A DNA stretch of 64,000 bases, from assembly GCA_009760885.1 (NCBI GenBank), contig CM019707.1:30441687-30505686 (forward strand). Direction: 5' to 3'. Origin of the DNA: Achatina immaculata. Taxonomy: Eukaryota; Mollusca; Gastropoda; Stylommatophora; Achatinidae. A model generated the notes under the pieces. It did no database searches, was not told the origin of the DNA, and saw nothing but the letters and a program-made list of their open reading frames with translations. The translations under genes were made by a program, and so were the position numbers. Shown here in pieces: positions 10,885 through 21,625 of this stretch (within the stretch, counting starts at the first letter, position 1; the number at the start of each line of letters is the position of its first letter).

Positions 10885-11340
10885 TAAATAAAACTTTGAA
10901 AATTACTTGCCATTGGCATGCAAGATGTGCCAACCCTGACAATGTTGTTTTGAAGTGGAAGAGTTAAGGAGGCATGCAAATGATGTCTGGTAGATGTTGA
11001 AAAAATTTGGAAGCAAAATAATGCAGTTGAATTGTAAAGTGGTTTGGGAAGGTGTTTCAGTGGTTCGCAGCAGAGTAAGCAAGGTTCTTTCCTGCACAAA
11101 TTAAGCCTTGGTTTCTGGAGGACGTAAATGTTTAGGCATTGGCTGTGTTGTGGGTTACATTTGAGCAGTGACTATGAATAAGGCTGAGCATTCTGTGGCA
11201 GAATTTCGTAAGCTGATTTGGGTTTTTCAGTGCGAGTCTATGTTAGAGAGGTAGACTTTGGATGTTTTTTGGTGATCCGTACTCTATGCTACATACTTGT
11301 TACAATCGACTTCGACTGGTGTTGATAAATTTGACTCAGG
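10885..11340 (-). pseudogene. CR1/Jockey-like LINE C-terminal remnant
   Basis: The minus strand gives a decayed reading that includes KNLAYSAANHWNTFP-like residues, with stops and frame changes. This is the conserved C-terminal motif (K-S-F-x-Y-S-x-A-x-x-W-N-x-L-P) after the reverse transcriptase of CR1/Jockey-type LINEs. The better preserved copy at 61,763-62,110 reads KKSFAYSAAHLWNTL. No RT core remains. Confidence 0.6.
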
Positions 11341-11939
11341 AATGACCATTTTAAGATGGGGTGGGGGGGATTGGGTCTGAATGGTTGAAGGCTTTTGGTT
11401 ACATTAGGACTCTAAAGAAGTCAGTAAGTTGATGGCCAAAGATAGATTGAAATCTTTATCATTCTTAAGGTTTATGGCCCAACAACACAGTGAAATTGTT
11501 TTCGTTCTTGGGGTTTTTGGCCAACAATGCATTGAAATCTGTACCATTATGGAAACTCATGGCCAAAGATACATAAAAATTCTTATCATTGTGGTTTATG
11601 GCCAGCGATCTTTGTCATATTCTGAAGGAAAACTTGGCACATTGTGTCCATATATAAAAAAATGTACTGTTCACATATTCATATTTACACAGTTTTTGTT
11701 TTTTTTTCTTTCCTCCATTTTGCTTCAGTTTTTGTATCGATCCGTAACTGGAGTGCATTAGAGTTGTACTGTTATTATGCATTTGTATTTGGTCTGACAC
11801 TTGTGTTAAGGCAACCTGACCGTGCTGTGCTGATAACAGAAGCCAGTTTGTCATGTTGTGATTGAGCATTAAGTCCGTCTGGTTGTTTTATTTTTGGCTG
11901 TGTGACCTCGGTCCAGCTAACAGCAGGTCAGGATGTGAG
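11341..11939. repeat. Non-coding; degenerate 42-bp repeat at 11,428-11,610
   Basis: Four or more units start with (A/T)TGGCC and contain ATTGAAATCTTTATCATT-like sequence at 42-bp spacing. The rest is unique AT-rich DNA without a recognisable gene. Confidence 0.6.
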
Positions 11940-12014
11940 TAGACCACGTTATTTTCATTCCTGATTTAGATGCTTAGTTTAACCCTTGTTATTTTCATCT
12001 TAGATTAGATATTT
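11940..12014. repeat. Degenerate GTTATTTTCATCTTAG array, first segment
   Basis: Units with TTATTTTCATCTTAGATTAG recur here, at 14,042-14,153, 18,632-18,720 and 18,962-19,135. The segments are separated by retrotransposons with target-site duplications, so they were once one array. Confidence 0.65.
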
Positions 12015-12024
12015 CATCATCATC

Positions 12025-14035
12025 ATCAGGTGCCACACCGACTGGCACTGGCTATTATGCTTCTCCAGAGTACACGATCCTTCATGCAGGCCATCAGCTC
12101 AGTTGGTGATCTCCTCTCACACCATCCCATCAGACTGTCCAGTATCATTTCTCTCGGTCTTCCCTTAGCTCTTCTTCCCTCTATTTTTCCTGTTGTTATA
12201 ATATTTTCAATGCCCCCTCTTCTCATTGCATGTCCTATGAAAGTACATTGTCTCTCTCTTATTTTTTTTGACAAGATTTTTTTGTCTCTCCAGCTCTTCT
12301 CATACATTCTTCATTAGTTATTTTTGCTGTCCAGAGAATTCACAACATTCTTCTAATAAACCACATTTCTGCTACTTCCAGTGATTTTTGTGCAGACCTG
12401 CCTATTGTCCATGATTCACTTCCATATAACAAGATAGGTTCAATATAGCATTTTAGGACTCGTTTTCTAACATTCATTGATAAGGATGTGTTGCATAATA
12501 TGTTTCTCATTCTCTTCTTCTTCTTCTTCGTTCACTTCTACCACCAAAAACCGCACTGTGAACCTACTGAATTCACGCATGTGGTCCTCGTTAGGTCCCG
12601 TGGTCCCCCGTGTGGTCCAAAATAGACCACACGAGTTCCACGAAAGGACCACAAGGGGTTCAGAGTATCACAGTGCTTTAGCCTGTATTCTTGGTGGGTC
12701 TCGGAAGCGGGATTGCGTGACACCGTGGTTTTCATTGCACCAGTTTGGTCTAGGGTTGGACTTTCTCACCGGAAGACCTCGACGTGTTTGGAATATCAGT
12801 GCATCCCCTCTGGGTGAGAGGCGTAAGCCCACCCAGGCCAGAGTTGGACTTTCTCACCGGAAAACCTCGACGTGTTTTGAGATACCCGTGTATCACCGCC
12901 GGGTGAGAGGTGGTTGGTTGCCCATCCAGTCCAGGGTTGGACTTTCTCACCGGAAAACCTCAGCGTGATTAGGATACGCAGACATCCCCGCCGGGTGAGA
13001 GGTGGTTGCCTATCTAGACTTCCCTGGTCCAGTGTCTCCGACTTCAGCATTTTGCGGTCGTGGCCGCTACCCTTCCTAGTTGTGACCAGGATGGAGCTTT
13101 TGTCCAGGAGGACGAATCCTCGCCACTAGTGACTTCTACCCCTGGGTTGAGCCGGTTTAGGCATTTCCCAGTATGGGCGTGTTTGGGACGGGACCGACCT
13201 CTGGGGCAGAGGTACTGTGACATTCATAGCCTTCAAGATTCACCCCTGGTATGAGCCGGTTTAGGCAAAATACACCAGTATGGGTGTTTATCAGGCGTTA
13301 CCGACCTCTAGAGCGGAGGTGGCATGACATGTCTAGCCATCGAGTTCCACCCCTGGTGTGTGCCGGTTTAGGCATATTTCACCAGTGTAGGTGTATTTCG
13401 GACGTAGGCGGCCTCTAGAGCAGAGGCGCCGTGGTATTGCTCTCGTAGCGATACTACTGGACATACCAGGTTAAACTTCACTTTCCACCACCTTTTCCCA
13501 TCGGCGCCGCACAGCAACCTTTATTTCCGCATTTACTTCCTTAACCGGGAGGAGCTTCACTCCACGCGCGGCATTTGAAGAGTCAAGCCAGCAGTGACTT
13601 AACCTCTGGGACAAGCCAGTTCATGCATTTCACCCGATATGACTGCACTCAGGACGTGGCCGACCTCCAGACCAGAGGTGCCGTGATTTGACTGTTTGCT
13701 TCGATTTATCCTTTCAACCACCTTTTCCGCAGTGATGCTGCGCGGCAACCTCATTTGCAAATTTCTTCATTGGCCGGGAAGAGCACCGCTCCACGCACGG
13801 CAGCTGAAGATCTCGCCAACAGCGCTCTCATTCTCTGAAATGCAGTCTTTGCTTGGCCTGTTCTGTTTCTATTTTCTGTTCTACATTTCCCATCTGAAGT
13901 TATTACTGCTCCAAGGTATTTGAATTTCTGCACCTGCTTTAGAATAGTTCCATTACTGTATATGTTGGTGGATTCTGTTTCTTAGATATAACCATAGTCT
14001 CTGTCTTTTTGATGTTCAAAGTAAGCCCTTTCTGT
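12025..14035 (-). pseudogene. RTE-B reverse transcriptase C-terminal part, interrupted
   Basis: 5' portion (14,035-13,837): KKTETMVIS and FKYLGAVITSDGKCRTE, the RT thumb, then a region ending TAFQRMR. 3' portion (12,515-12,025): NILCNTSLSMNVRKRVLKC, LLYGSESWTI, WFIRRML, RQCTFIGHAMRRGG, GKIEGRRAKGRPREMILDSL and DRVLWRSIIASASRCGT. The stop codon is the first TGA of the (TGA)n tail. At least one in-frame stop follows RRML. The two portions join cleanly in frame when family F is removed. A related copy is at 58,757-59,149. Confidence 0.85.
12516..13825 (-). mobile_element. Family F non-autonomous retroposon, long copy (1,310 bp) with TSD
   Basis: Flanked by exact 11-bp duplications TCTCATTCTCT at 12,505-12,515 and 13,826-13,836. 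In the sense (minus) orientation it has, 5' to 3': two related blocks of about 230 bp (about 13,825-13,440) containing CCACGC(A/G)CGGCA and CACCTTTTCC in their plus-strand form; three to four units of roughly 107 bp (13,440-13,130) with GCCGGTTTAGGCA and GACCTCTAGAGCGGAGGTG; a unique segment; three units of about 90 bp (13,015-12,750) with TTTCTCACCGGAAAACCTC; and a 3' end G(C/T)GAACGAAGAAG plus GAA repeats. No long conserved frame crosses it, so it must have been moved in trans. The shared 3' end points to the I-1 LINE machinery. Confidence 0.85.
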
Positions 14036-14041
14036 TCACTG

Positions 14042-14153
14042 TTAGATATTTAGCCATGTTATTTTCATCTTCGTTTAGTTGTTTGATTTAGTCTGTTATT
14101 TTCATTTCAGTTGAGTTGTTTAGTTTGGACTGTCAAATTTCATCTCTTCATAT
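14042..14153. repeat. Degenerate GTTATTTTCATCTTAG array, second segment
   Basis: Continues the 11,940-12,014 array between the RTE-B insertion and the I-1 LINE. GTTATTTTCATCTTCGTTTAG and GTTATTTTCATTTCAGTTGAG are consecutive units. Confidence 0.65.
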
Positions 14154-14747
14154 TCCCCTGGGAACAACTGTGTTAAGAGCACACTTATCTTAACACAGTG
14201 TTTGTGAGACAGGGAACATAGATCTGTTTGCTTAAAAACTCTGACCTACCTCTGTAGCCCAGAAACTTGTAGCAATCAACACTAATTGTAATTGTTATTT
14301 TTGCAAAATGTAATGTCAGGTTGGTGGACGGATGGGGACATGGAGATCTCTGGCGGGGATGAGGGAAGTCTGGTGTGAAACCAATGAATCCAGGACGTGA
14401 CAAGCCTATGGGTCTTTACAACAATGGCTATCAGAATGATGTGAACAAAACAGAGCCAGTAGACTATAGGTGGCGGGGAATGGATATCGTTGAAGCACTC
14501 ATCATTCCTCATCTCAGAGTCAGAGTGTCTTTGTGGAACTGTCTCAAACCATCTGACATGGAGAAGGGGTTTAAGTACAGCCACCAGAGGCTGGAAAACA
14601 AAGTTTTGGCCAGGCCAGCCACACTGTCTTCATGGCAGTCCGAGCAAGACCACAGTCTGCCCTAGCAAGGAAAGGTGCTGAAGTCGGAGTTACCCAGCCA
14701 AAAGGCGCATCGCAAAAATCAGGGTAACACGCATTATCGCTAATGAA
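14154..14747 (+). promoter_or_regulatory. 5' leader region of the I-1 LINE
   Basis: Sequence between the insertion boundary and the first in-frame ATG of the polyprotein. A short inverted repeat around AACTGTGTTAAG..CTTAACACAGTGTT (14,167-14,203) could form a hairpin. One short frame (14,375-14,665) has no recognised homology. An internal promoter would be expected in a full-length LINE, but nothing here identifies it. Confidence 0.35.
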
Positions 14748-17700
14748 ATGTCTATATCTACAGTTTTCAAACATGGTGCTCGCCCTGTGAAGACTAACCA
14801 GGCAGGTGCAGTGCCGGGCCCCCTGCCTCGAAAGGGTCCACCCAATGCTACTGGAGGTCCTCTCAGTTCGTCTTGTGGAGTCAGGAGACATGAGAGTAGA
14901 GCTACTGGCCAAAAAATACAACAGAAGAAAACAGCCAAAAAGCAAGAACTTAAAATAATGCAGTGGAATGCTGAGGGTGTCAGCAGTGTTAGAGATGGCT
15001 ATAGCAAAAAGGTTGAACTAGAGAACATACTTTTTGCAGAGCAGGTAAGTATATGCTGCATACAGGAGACACACCTAACCAAAGATGCCGCCTTTAAAAT
15101 CAGAGGCTACCAGTGTTTTAGATCAGACCGACAGGACAGAAGAAAAGGAGGAGTACTCACACTTGTTAAGAATAACATCAGCGCATGTCAGGTGGGAGTG
15201 TACATGGAAGGAGCCGAATACCAGATGATCCATCTAAAAAGTAGTAATACAGATTTCCACCTCCTTAACTATTACTGTCCTAATGACCGCCCACTTGCTT
15301 TAGGAACAATCCCACACAAAGAGAGACTGATGGTCTGTGGTGATTTTAACAGTCATTCCCAGAGCTGGGGCTATGACCACATAGACAAGAGAGGAGAGGA
15401 AGTTGAGAGCTGGCAGGATGATAATGGACTTCTCCTGATCAACCAGCCAATGGATGCCCCAACATTTTACTCAAGGGCTTGGCATACAAAATCAACACCA
15501 GATCTGGCATTCCACTCTCCAGATCTGAAGTGGAACATTACACGTGAAGTTGGAAAACAACTTGGAGGTAGCGACCATCGACCAGTCTTCCTGACAATAG
15601 AAAATGAACTCCTTAACACCAGTAACCCTCTCCCCAGATGGAACTATAAAAAAGCAAACTGGACAATGTACAGACATCGTACAGGTATCCTGGTGGGACA
15701 GCTGTCCATAGAAGGTAAGGATATTAACAGCATAGTGAAGGAATTCAATGCTTGTATCCTTCAGGCCGCTCGTGAAACCATTCCCAGAGGAGCTCGCAGG
15801 GACTATAAACCATACTGGTCTAGTGAGCTGGGAAAACTCCATGATGACGTGGAAGCAGCTCGAAAGCAAGCAGAAAATAGACCATGCCAAGAACACCACA
15901 ATAATTACCAACATTCTAAGGCCAAATTTCAGAGAGCAAAGCTGCAAGCCAGACGGGAAAGTTGGAGAGAGAAAACAGAGTCCCTAAACTTTGAAAAGGA
16001 TGGAAGGAAACTGTGGAAACTAATCAAACAGTTAAATGATGAGAGTACTGGAAGAAGTACAAAGATTACACTAATAGAGGATGGGAAAACTCTTACAGGT
16101 AAGCAGGTAGCAGATCACTTTGCTCGCATGTTTGCACAGGACTGCAACATTGATATCCATCCAGAGAAGGAGCGTACAGTGCGCATCGAGCCACAGAAAG
16201 AGGAGGAACAAGTCAGAAAAGTGGAGGTCATGGATGCACCAATCACACGCAGTGAGTTAGACCTAGCAGTTAGTAAACTGAAACCAAGGAAATCACCAGG
16301 ACCAGATGGAGTGTCCAATGAAATGATCAAGAACCTGGGAATGGCAGCAATGGGAAAGCTGTTGGATATTTTCAATATGTGCTGGAGCACAGGTAAGTTA
16401 CCTCAAATCTGGAAGGAAGCAAGCATGGTACCACTGCTAAAACCAGGGAAAAACAGTGATACTGCCTCCAGCTACAGGCCAATCAGTCTCACTAGCTGCC
16501 TATGCAAAACGATGGAACGCATCATTGACCTGAGGCTAAAATGGTACCTAGAAAGTGAAAACCTTCTCGTTCCACAACAAGCAGGATTTAGGCAGTACTA
16601 CAGTACGGAAGATCAAGTGACCTATCTCTCTCAAGAGATTGAGGATGCATTCCAAGAGAAAAACCTTGTACTAGCAGCGTGGATAGACCTGAAGAAAGCC
16701 TTTGATAAAGTATGGAAAAAAGGTCTGTTGTGGAAACTAAGAAACTGCAATGTGAATGGAAGACTGTACAACTGGATAAAGTCCTATTTACACAATAGAA
16801 GAGCTAGAGTAGTAATGGATGGACACAAAAGCCAGAAAGTACTTCTGCGACACGGTGTACCACAAGGAGGAGTCCTTTCGCCTACACTATTCCTTGTATT
16901 CATTAATGACCTGGTCAAGGAACTTCCCTATGGAATCAAAGCGCACTGTATGCAGATGATCTGGTCATGTGGTGTACAGATGAATATGCGACAGTTGCTA
17001 CACAGAGACTCCAAAGAGCAGCAGACATCTTGACATCATGGACAAACAAATGGTGTGTAAGTATCAACACAGAGAAATCAAGTACCACTCTGTTCACCCT
17101 CTCATCTAAACAGAAAGCAGGTAAGATCTTTGTAAATGAAATACCCTTAAGGATGGACAACCAACCCACTTACTTAGGAGTGACTCTTGACTCAAAACTG
17201 ACTTGGAAGCAACACATCAACAGTGCAGAAGCAAAAGCCAGAAGAAAACTAGCCATATTAAGAAAATTAGTGGACTACATGGGGAGCTAGTGAAAGAATC
17301 CTCAAGAACGTATATCAGCAAAGTATTCTACCACATTTAGAATATGGCTCAACATCTTGGTGCACAGCATCAAACACTACGCTGCATAATCTAGACAAGG
17401 TTCAAAATCAGTCACTACGGATTATCACAGGTGCCATGAGGTCCACACCAATAGTAGAAATGCAGAAAATAGTTGGTGTTCAACCGCTAAAGGAACGTAG
17501 AGACACAAAGGTCATGACCATGGGAGAAAAATTCCTTAGCTCTGTAAGCCATCCCCTGAAGGAGAGATTCAATAACTTGGCATTAGGACGGCTTAAAAGA
17601 AGCAGCTTCATTCATCAGGCCAAGCGTATGCGTAAGCTGATACCTGACCTTCCAACTGTAGTCACTCCATTATCATCTGTACCAGAGCATACACCATGGA

Positions 17701-18594
17701 AAGAAGCAGATTATACACAAATAACTATTCAGACTGAAGTGAAAGGTGTGCAGAATGGTGAGATGCAGAGCAGTCTTGTAAGATCAGTACCACACTTAGT
17801 GTTCTAGATGACAAATATCCATGTGACACCTGGATACGTGTGTATACAGATGGATCTGCACATAATGCCATAAAAATGGTGGGGCAGGAGCATATATTGA
17901 ATATCCAAACAACACCATTGACAAGATTTCCATACCCACTGGTAAATACTGCAACAACTTTGATGCAGAAGTTAGGGCAATTATTGCTGCAGTTGAAAAA
18001 CTATCAGACTCCAGAATTGATACATGTCCTGTAGTAATTCTCACAGATGCAAGATCAGTACTGGAGGCTCTTCAGTGCAACAAACTACCAGACCTTAAGG
18101 ATGCCTTGTCAAAAATTGGCTTACAACATGGAGTCACTTTGCAATGGATTCCCTCCCACTGTGGGATACCAGGCAATGAGAAAGCTGACCATCTGGCCAA
18201 AGAGGGCACTGAAATGGAGCAACCAGACATACCAGTCACCTATAATCAGAAGAAAAGCATGATAAAAACCTACAGGAAGCCACAAACACCACCACATGAT
18301 GACTATCACATGCTAAACAGAAAGGAACAAGTCACCATCTTCCGTCTCCGAACAGGACACAGCCGACTCCGAAGTCATATGTATACAAAGTTTAAGGTTG
18401 GTACTACTAATCTATGTACATGTGCCCAGGTGCCCCAAACCGTGGAACATATCCTCCAGAACTGCATCAACTACGAGACACTGAGAAATAATTACTGGCC
18501 CAGTGAAACCACTAAAGAAGATAAGCTCTACGGTTCCATACATGAGTTACAAAAAACAGTGAAATTTATCCAAGAGACAGGACTGCAGATATAG
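14748..18594 (+). pseudogene. I-1 LINE polyprotein: endonuclease, reverse transcriptase, RNase H (frameshifted)
   Basis: The APE-type endonuclease (about 14,950-15,600) has MQWNAEGV, CIQETHL, VCGDFNSHSQSWG and GSDHRPVFL, which carry its metal and catalytic residues. The reverse transcriptase (about 16,250-17,280) has KSPGPDGVSNEMIK, YRPISLTSCLCKTMERII, AWIDLKKAFDKVW, HGVPQGGVLSPTLF and a YADDLV box reached only after a frameshift near 16,945. A second frame break is at about 17,285. RNase H (about 17,835-18,215) has YTDGSA, FDAEVRAIIAAVE, LTDARSVLEAL and WIPSHCGIPGNEKADHLAKEG, so the Asp, Glu, Asp and terminal Asp are all present; a one-base loss in the A run near 17,875 breaks it. The C-terminus has a CCHC-like CTCAQVPQTVEHILQNC and ends FIQETGLQI. 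The first 761 codons are open. The nearly intact frame and exact TSD suggest a fairly young insertion, but the frameshifts make it inactive. Confidence 0.92.
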
Positions 18595-18631
18595 ACAGAC
18601 AGTGCGAACGAAGAAGAAGAAGAAGAAGAAG

Positions 18632-18739
18632 ATCTCTTCATATATGTTTTTTTTTTTTTTTTCAGTGTTAGATCAGTTGTTCAGCTTGGTCCATTGTTTT
18701 CTTCTTCATCATTCATTCAGACATCGATGCCAATCTCTC
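18632..18739. repeat. Degenerate TTAG array, third segment, with poly(T)
   Basis: After the LINE the host array resumes with ATCTCTTCATAT, then a 17-base T run, then GTGTTAGATCAGTTGTTCAG and further decayed units. Confidence 0.5.
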
Positions 18740-18975
18740 TAAAAAAAAAATGCAGTTCTTCTCAGATTTTCAGCATCACTGTAGTTCTTCTTTTGTGGGG
18801 GGGGGGGGGAACGGACTGAGGTCTGGCCAAGTCTTTTGCCTGGGTGAGTTGTGTAGCTGGCAATTCTGGAGGATGTGCCGTGGTGTCTGTTGCTCGTTGC
18901 TGCAGGCATGTTGGTCCGTTGTGGCAAATTTCAGCTTCTGGTGTAGATATTCTATTGCTTTCATCTTAGATTAGC
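18740..18975 (-). pseudogene. Third RNase-H LINE fragment (I-3), C-terminal piece
   Basis: The minus strand reads ATTDQHACSNEQQTPRHILQNC, then WPDLSPFPPP and, after a frame change, ENLRRTAFF. This matches the C-terminal zinc-knuckle and last helix seen in I-1 (QTVEHILQNC) but at low identity, so it is a different lineage. A 13-base G run (18,797-18,809) interrupts it. It is truncated at both ends. Confidence 0.6.
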
Positions 18976-19964
18976 CAGTTTAGCTTAGCCATTTTCATAT
19001 CATCATTTTATGTGGCTGTTATTTTCGTCTTATCTTAGTGATTGAACTAAAACTGTTAAGTTCATCATAGCTTAGTAGTTTGGCTAAGACTGCTTCTTCA
19101 GTCTTAACTTAGTAGCTAGGCTTAATTAACGCTATTTTATCTTAAAAAAAAACACTTCTCTTAATTACAGAGAACACGTACACATCTTAACCTGTGTCTT
19201 TTGTTCCTTCTTACTTATTAGCGGAGAAAGTGAGGATTGTTCCTTCACTGAAGAATGAAACTGTTTAACTAGAGTTAAAGCTGTTTTTTTTTAATTGTTT
19301 GAACTTTTGCCTGTCACTGCATTGTAGCTGTAATGTGAAGTGTAAAAGAGAAAAAATAATGAAATGAAATAATGTAGATGAATTATTGTTTTCTTCATGA
19401 GTATGTAATTTAAAAAAAAAAAAATATATATATATATATGCTTGCAGGCGTGGCAGTTAGGTTGGACTAAAACGTGTAAATGTGACTGATTCGTGTAATT
19501 TATTGGACTAGAGAATATAGATGTGTTTAATTCTGTTTAAAAAATTGGACAAGAACATACAGGTGAACCTGATTCTTGTAATAACCTGGACCAGAATACA
19601 TGGATACATCTGATTCTTGTAATAAATTGGGCCAGAGCATAGAAGTGCATCTGATCTGATTCTTGTAATAACCTGGACCAGAATACATGGATACATCTGA
19701 TTCTTGTAATAAATTGGGCCAGAGCATAGAAGTGCATCTGATTCTTGTACAGTGTTTTAATTTGGTTGGTTGTTTATCCCTGTAGATTTGCAAACTTTGA
19801 ACTCTTTGCAGCCAGATGCAGCAGGGTGATATATGATATATTCAAAGCTTGTGAAGCGTAGGCTTTGATTTGAACGAGAAGTTAAGATACAGCAGATTAA
19901 AGTTCCATAGAACACTCCAGAAAATCCCCAGCTTCTTGACAGAATTCATGAGCTTGTTATTGAG
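18976..19964. repeat. Degenerate array remnant and AT-rich DNA with an 88-bp duplication
   Basis: 18,962-19,135 holds the last decayed units of the TTAG array. At 19,553-19,755 a unit of about 88 bp, containing GATTCTTGTAATAACCTGGACC and GGGCCAGAGCATAGAAGTG, occurs twice in tandem and gives spurious minus-strand frames. No gene is recognised. Confidence 0.6.
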
Positions 19965-20111
19965 CAGTGGTTTGCAGCTTGTCATCAACAGGCCACAAGT
20001 GGCTCTTGGAGTATTGTCAAGTGGTCTGCAGCTGTGTTACTGATTTGGTGTTAAGTTTCATCTGCCGAATAGTAACGAATAAGGATTTATGGCATTGCGT
20101 TATTACATATG

Positions 20112-21055
20112 TACAGATATGTTTGTGTAGTCAGCACAGGAGAAGGAATGAGCAAATGGTTCCAGATTGAAACAGGCATGAAACAAGGATGTATACCACC
20201 TCCCTTGCTTTTTGGAATTGCCATAGACTTCATAATCATAATGAAAAAATGCACAGATAATAGCGGGCATTGACTGGGTACATGGGACCCAGCTAGAAGA
20301 TCTTGATTTTGTAGATGACTTAACTCTTATCAGTGACAATGTGAATTCAATACAAGAAAAAAAGACAGCAAAATAGGACTTGAAATTAACAAAGAAAAAG
20401 AAAATAATGAAAATTACCATTAATTGAGAAGGAAGAATATGCATAGAAAGAACAGCTGTTGAAGAAGTAAACCAATTTTGATACCTCGACAGCTACATAG
20501 ACCAGAATGGTGACTCCAGAAAGGAAGTTAGAATTACAAAAGCAGCATTGACCTTTGAGAATCTTGAGAGCGTAAGACACTCGAAAGTTGTAAGCACAAA
20601 AACCAAGCTAAGATTATTCAATTCAAATGTAATGTCTACCCTCATTTATGCATATGAAAAATGGAAAAAAACTAAAGACAACAAATGAGATTCTTTAAAA
20701 CAAATACCTAAGGAAAATACTCAATATAAAGCGGAACGATTTCAAGAACAACACAGAGATAAGCAAGATGAGCAAACAACAACCTGTCTCATGGGTGATC
20801 AGGAAAAGGAAATGGACAAATGTCGGTCATGTGATGAGAAGAAACAGTCAGAGAATCCTAGTACAAGCTATCAGGTGGAACACAACAGGCCAAAGAAAAA
20901 GAGGTCAACCACATGAAACTCTAAACAGACATTGTTAAGAGAGCCCAAATTAGTAGGCATAAAATCCCTTGATGAGGTTGAAAAGCTCACCAAAAAAACA
21001 GGAAAACTTGGGGAACTACCATGCAAGCCCTGTGTGATGTAATGGCACAGGAAGG
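20112..21055 (+). pseudogene. LINE-C reverse transcriptase remnant
   Basis: It contains RT motif B' (METGxxQG-like: IETGMKQGC), a DLDFVDDLTLISDN catalytic box with the two Asp kept, a YLDSYIDQNGDSRKEV thumb, KTKLRLFNSNVMSTLIYAYE, and a C-terminal DEVEKLTKK..KLGELPCKPCVM. Many stops and frame changes break it. Copies of the same family at 39,060, 40,985 and 63,467 confirm the C-terminal consensus LxEANSVGITSLDE-like. Confidence 0.8.
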
Positions 21056-21064
21056 ATGTAAGAT
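20112..21064 (+). mobile_element. LINE-C insertion with 13-bp TSD
   Basis: Exact duplications GTTATTACATATG flank it at 20,099-20,111 and 21,065-21,077. The 5' end starts inside the reverse transcriptase (WFQIETGMKQGCIPPPLLFG), so it is 5'-truncated. The 3' end is GGATGTAAGAT, shared with other LINE-C copies. Confidence 0.9.
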
Positions 21065-21152
21065 GTTATTACATATGGGGTGGGGGTCTGTAGCTGACAT
21101 GTAGTTAGTTGGGGAAGGTGGTGCTTGGATGTGAAAATGTTGGGAACCACTG

Positions 21153-21625
21153 TATTAGAGGATGCAAGAACTCTATAGTTTTGGAGTACACAAAAACTCT
21201 AGAATGGCTGGTAGTTATGGAGATGTATTTAGTGTTGTATTGTTCTTCTTAGGTACTTGTGTATGTTATTGGGTCTAATATAGGACTGTGAACCATAGAT
21301 TTTTTCTTTCTCCGCTGGAACCTTCATAAGGAGATTCAATCGTGTGGCACTGATTTTGTTCTTGTATCCAAGCGTAGCTGTGTGGTTAATGGTGTCTCAG
21401 CTGATGGTGTGGTGCAGATCTTGAAATAAAGGCGCCATATCTAATGGAGAACGGGCTACTGTGAATTCCATTAAGAGGCATGTTTCTTAACAGGCCCCCT
21501 CCATCACCACCACCACCACCACCTTGGGAAGGGATCGATCCCTGACCATTTGAGCAGGGTATGTTTTATTACAGAGTATGATCTCTCAGCATGAGATGCT
21601 GCTTAGACACTGCCAGTTGAAGCCA
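21153..21625. other. Non-coding stretch
   Basis: A (CAC/CCA)n run lies near 21,505-21,523. No gene or element recognised. Confidence 0.4.

Larger units (their letters stand above)
12015..14041 (-). mobile_element. RTE-B LINE insertion with 10-bp TSD, split by family F
   Basis: The insertion is flanked by exact duplications TTAGATATTT at 12,005-12,014 and 14,042-14,051. The sense strand is minus and the 3' end is an (ATG)n tail at 12,015-12,028. Removing family F (12,516-13,825) and one copy of its own duplication restores a single LINE reading. The element is 5'-truncated, starting within the reverse transcriptase thumb. Confidence 0.9.
14154..18631 (+). mobile_element. I-type LINE (I-1), nearly full-length, 12-bp TSD
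   Basis: A 4,478-bp insertion bounded by exact duplications ATCTCTTCATAT at 14,142-14,153 and 18,632-18,643. The 3' end is GTGCGAACG followed by GAA repeats (18,603-18,631). It encodes endonuclease, reverse transcriptase and RNase H in one reading. The first 590 bp (14,154-14,747) hold no recognisable gag-like ORF1 or CCHC fingers, so this is either a 5'-truncated copy or a single-ORF element. The protein order fits the I superfamily; finer placement needs a tree. Confidence 0.92.
19965..21152. mobile_element. hAT-type MITE (family K), split by LINE-C
   Basis: The left end is CAGTGGTTTGCAGCTTG and the right end, read inverted, is CAGTGGTTCCCAACATT. Flanks TTATTGAG and TATTAGAG resemble an 8-bp target duplication with one indel. 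Without the LINE-C insertion and its duplication the element is about 222 bp. Related copies lie at 23,340-24,042 and 26,427-26,630, sharing the internal CTGCCGAATAGTAACG-like and GTAGTTGGGGAAG segments. It is too short to encode a transposase. Confidence 0.75.

Noticed and set aside
14748..18594. Host reverse transcriptase or telomerase gene
   Set aside because: Endonuclease, RT and RNase H order, GAA-repeat tail and TSD identify a LINE.
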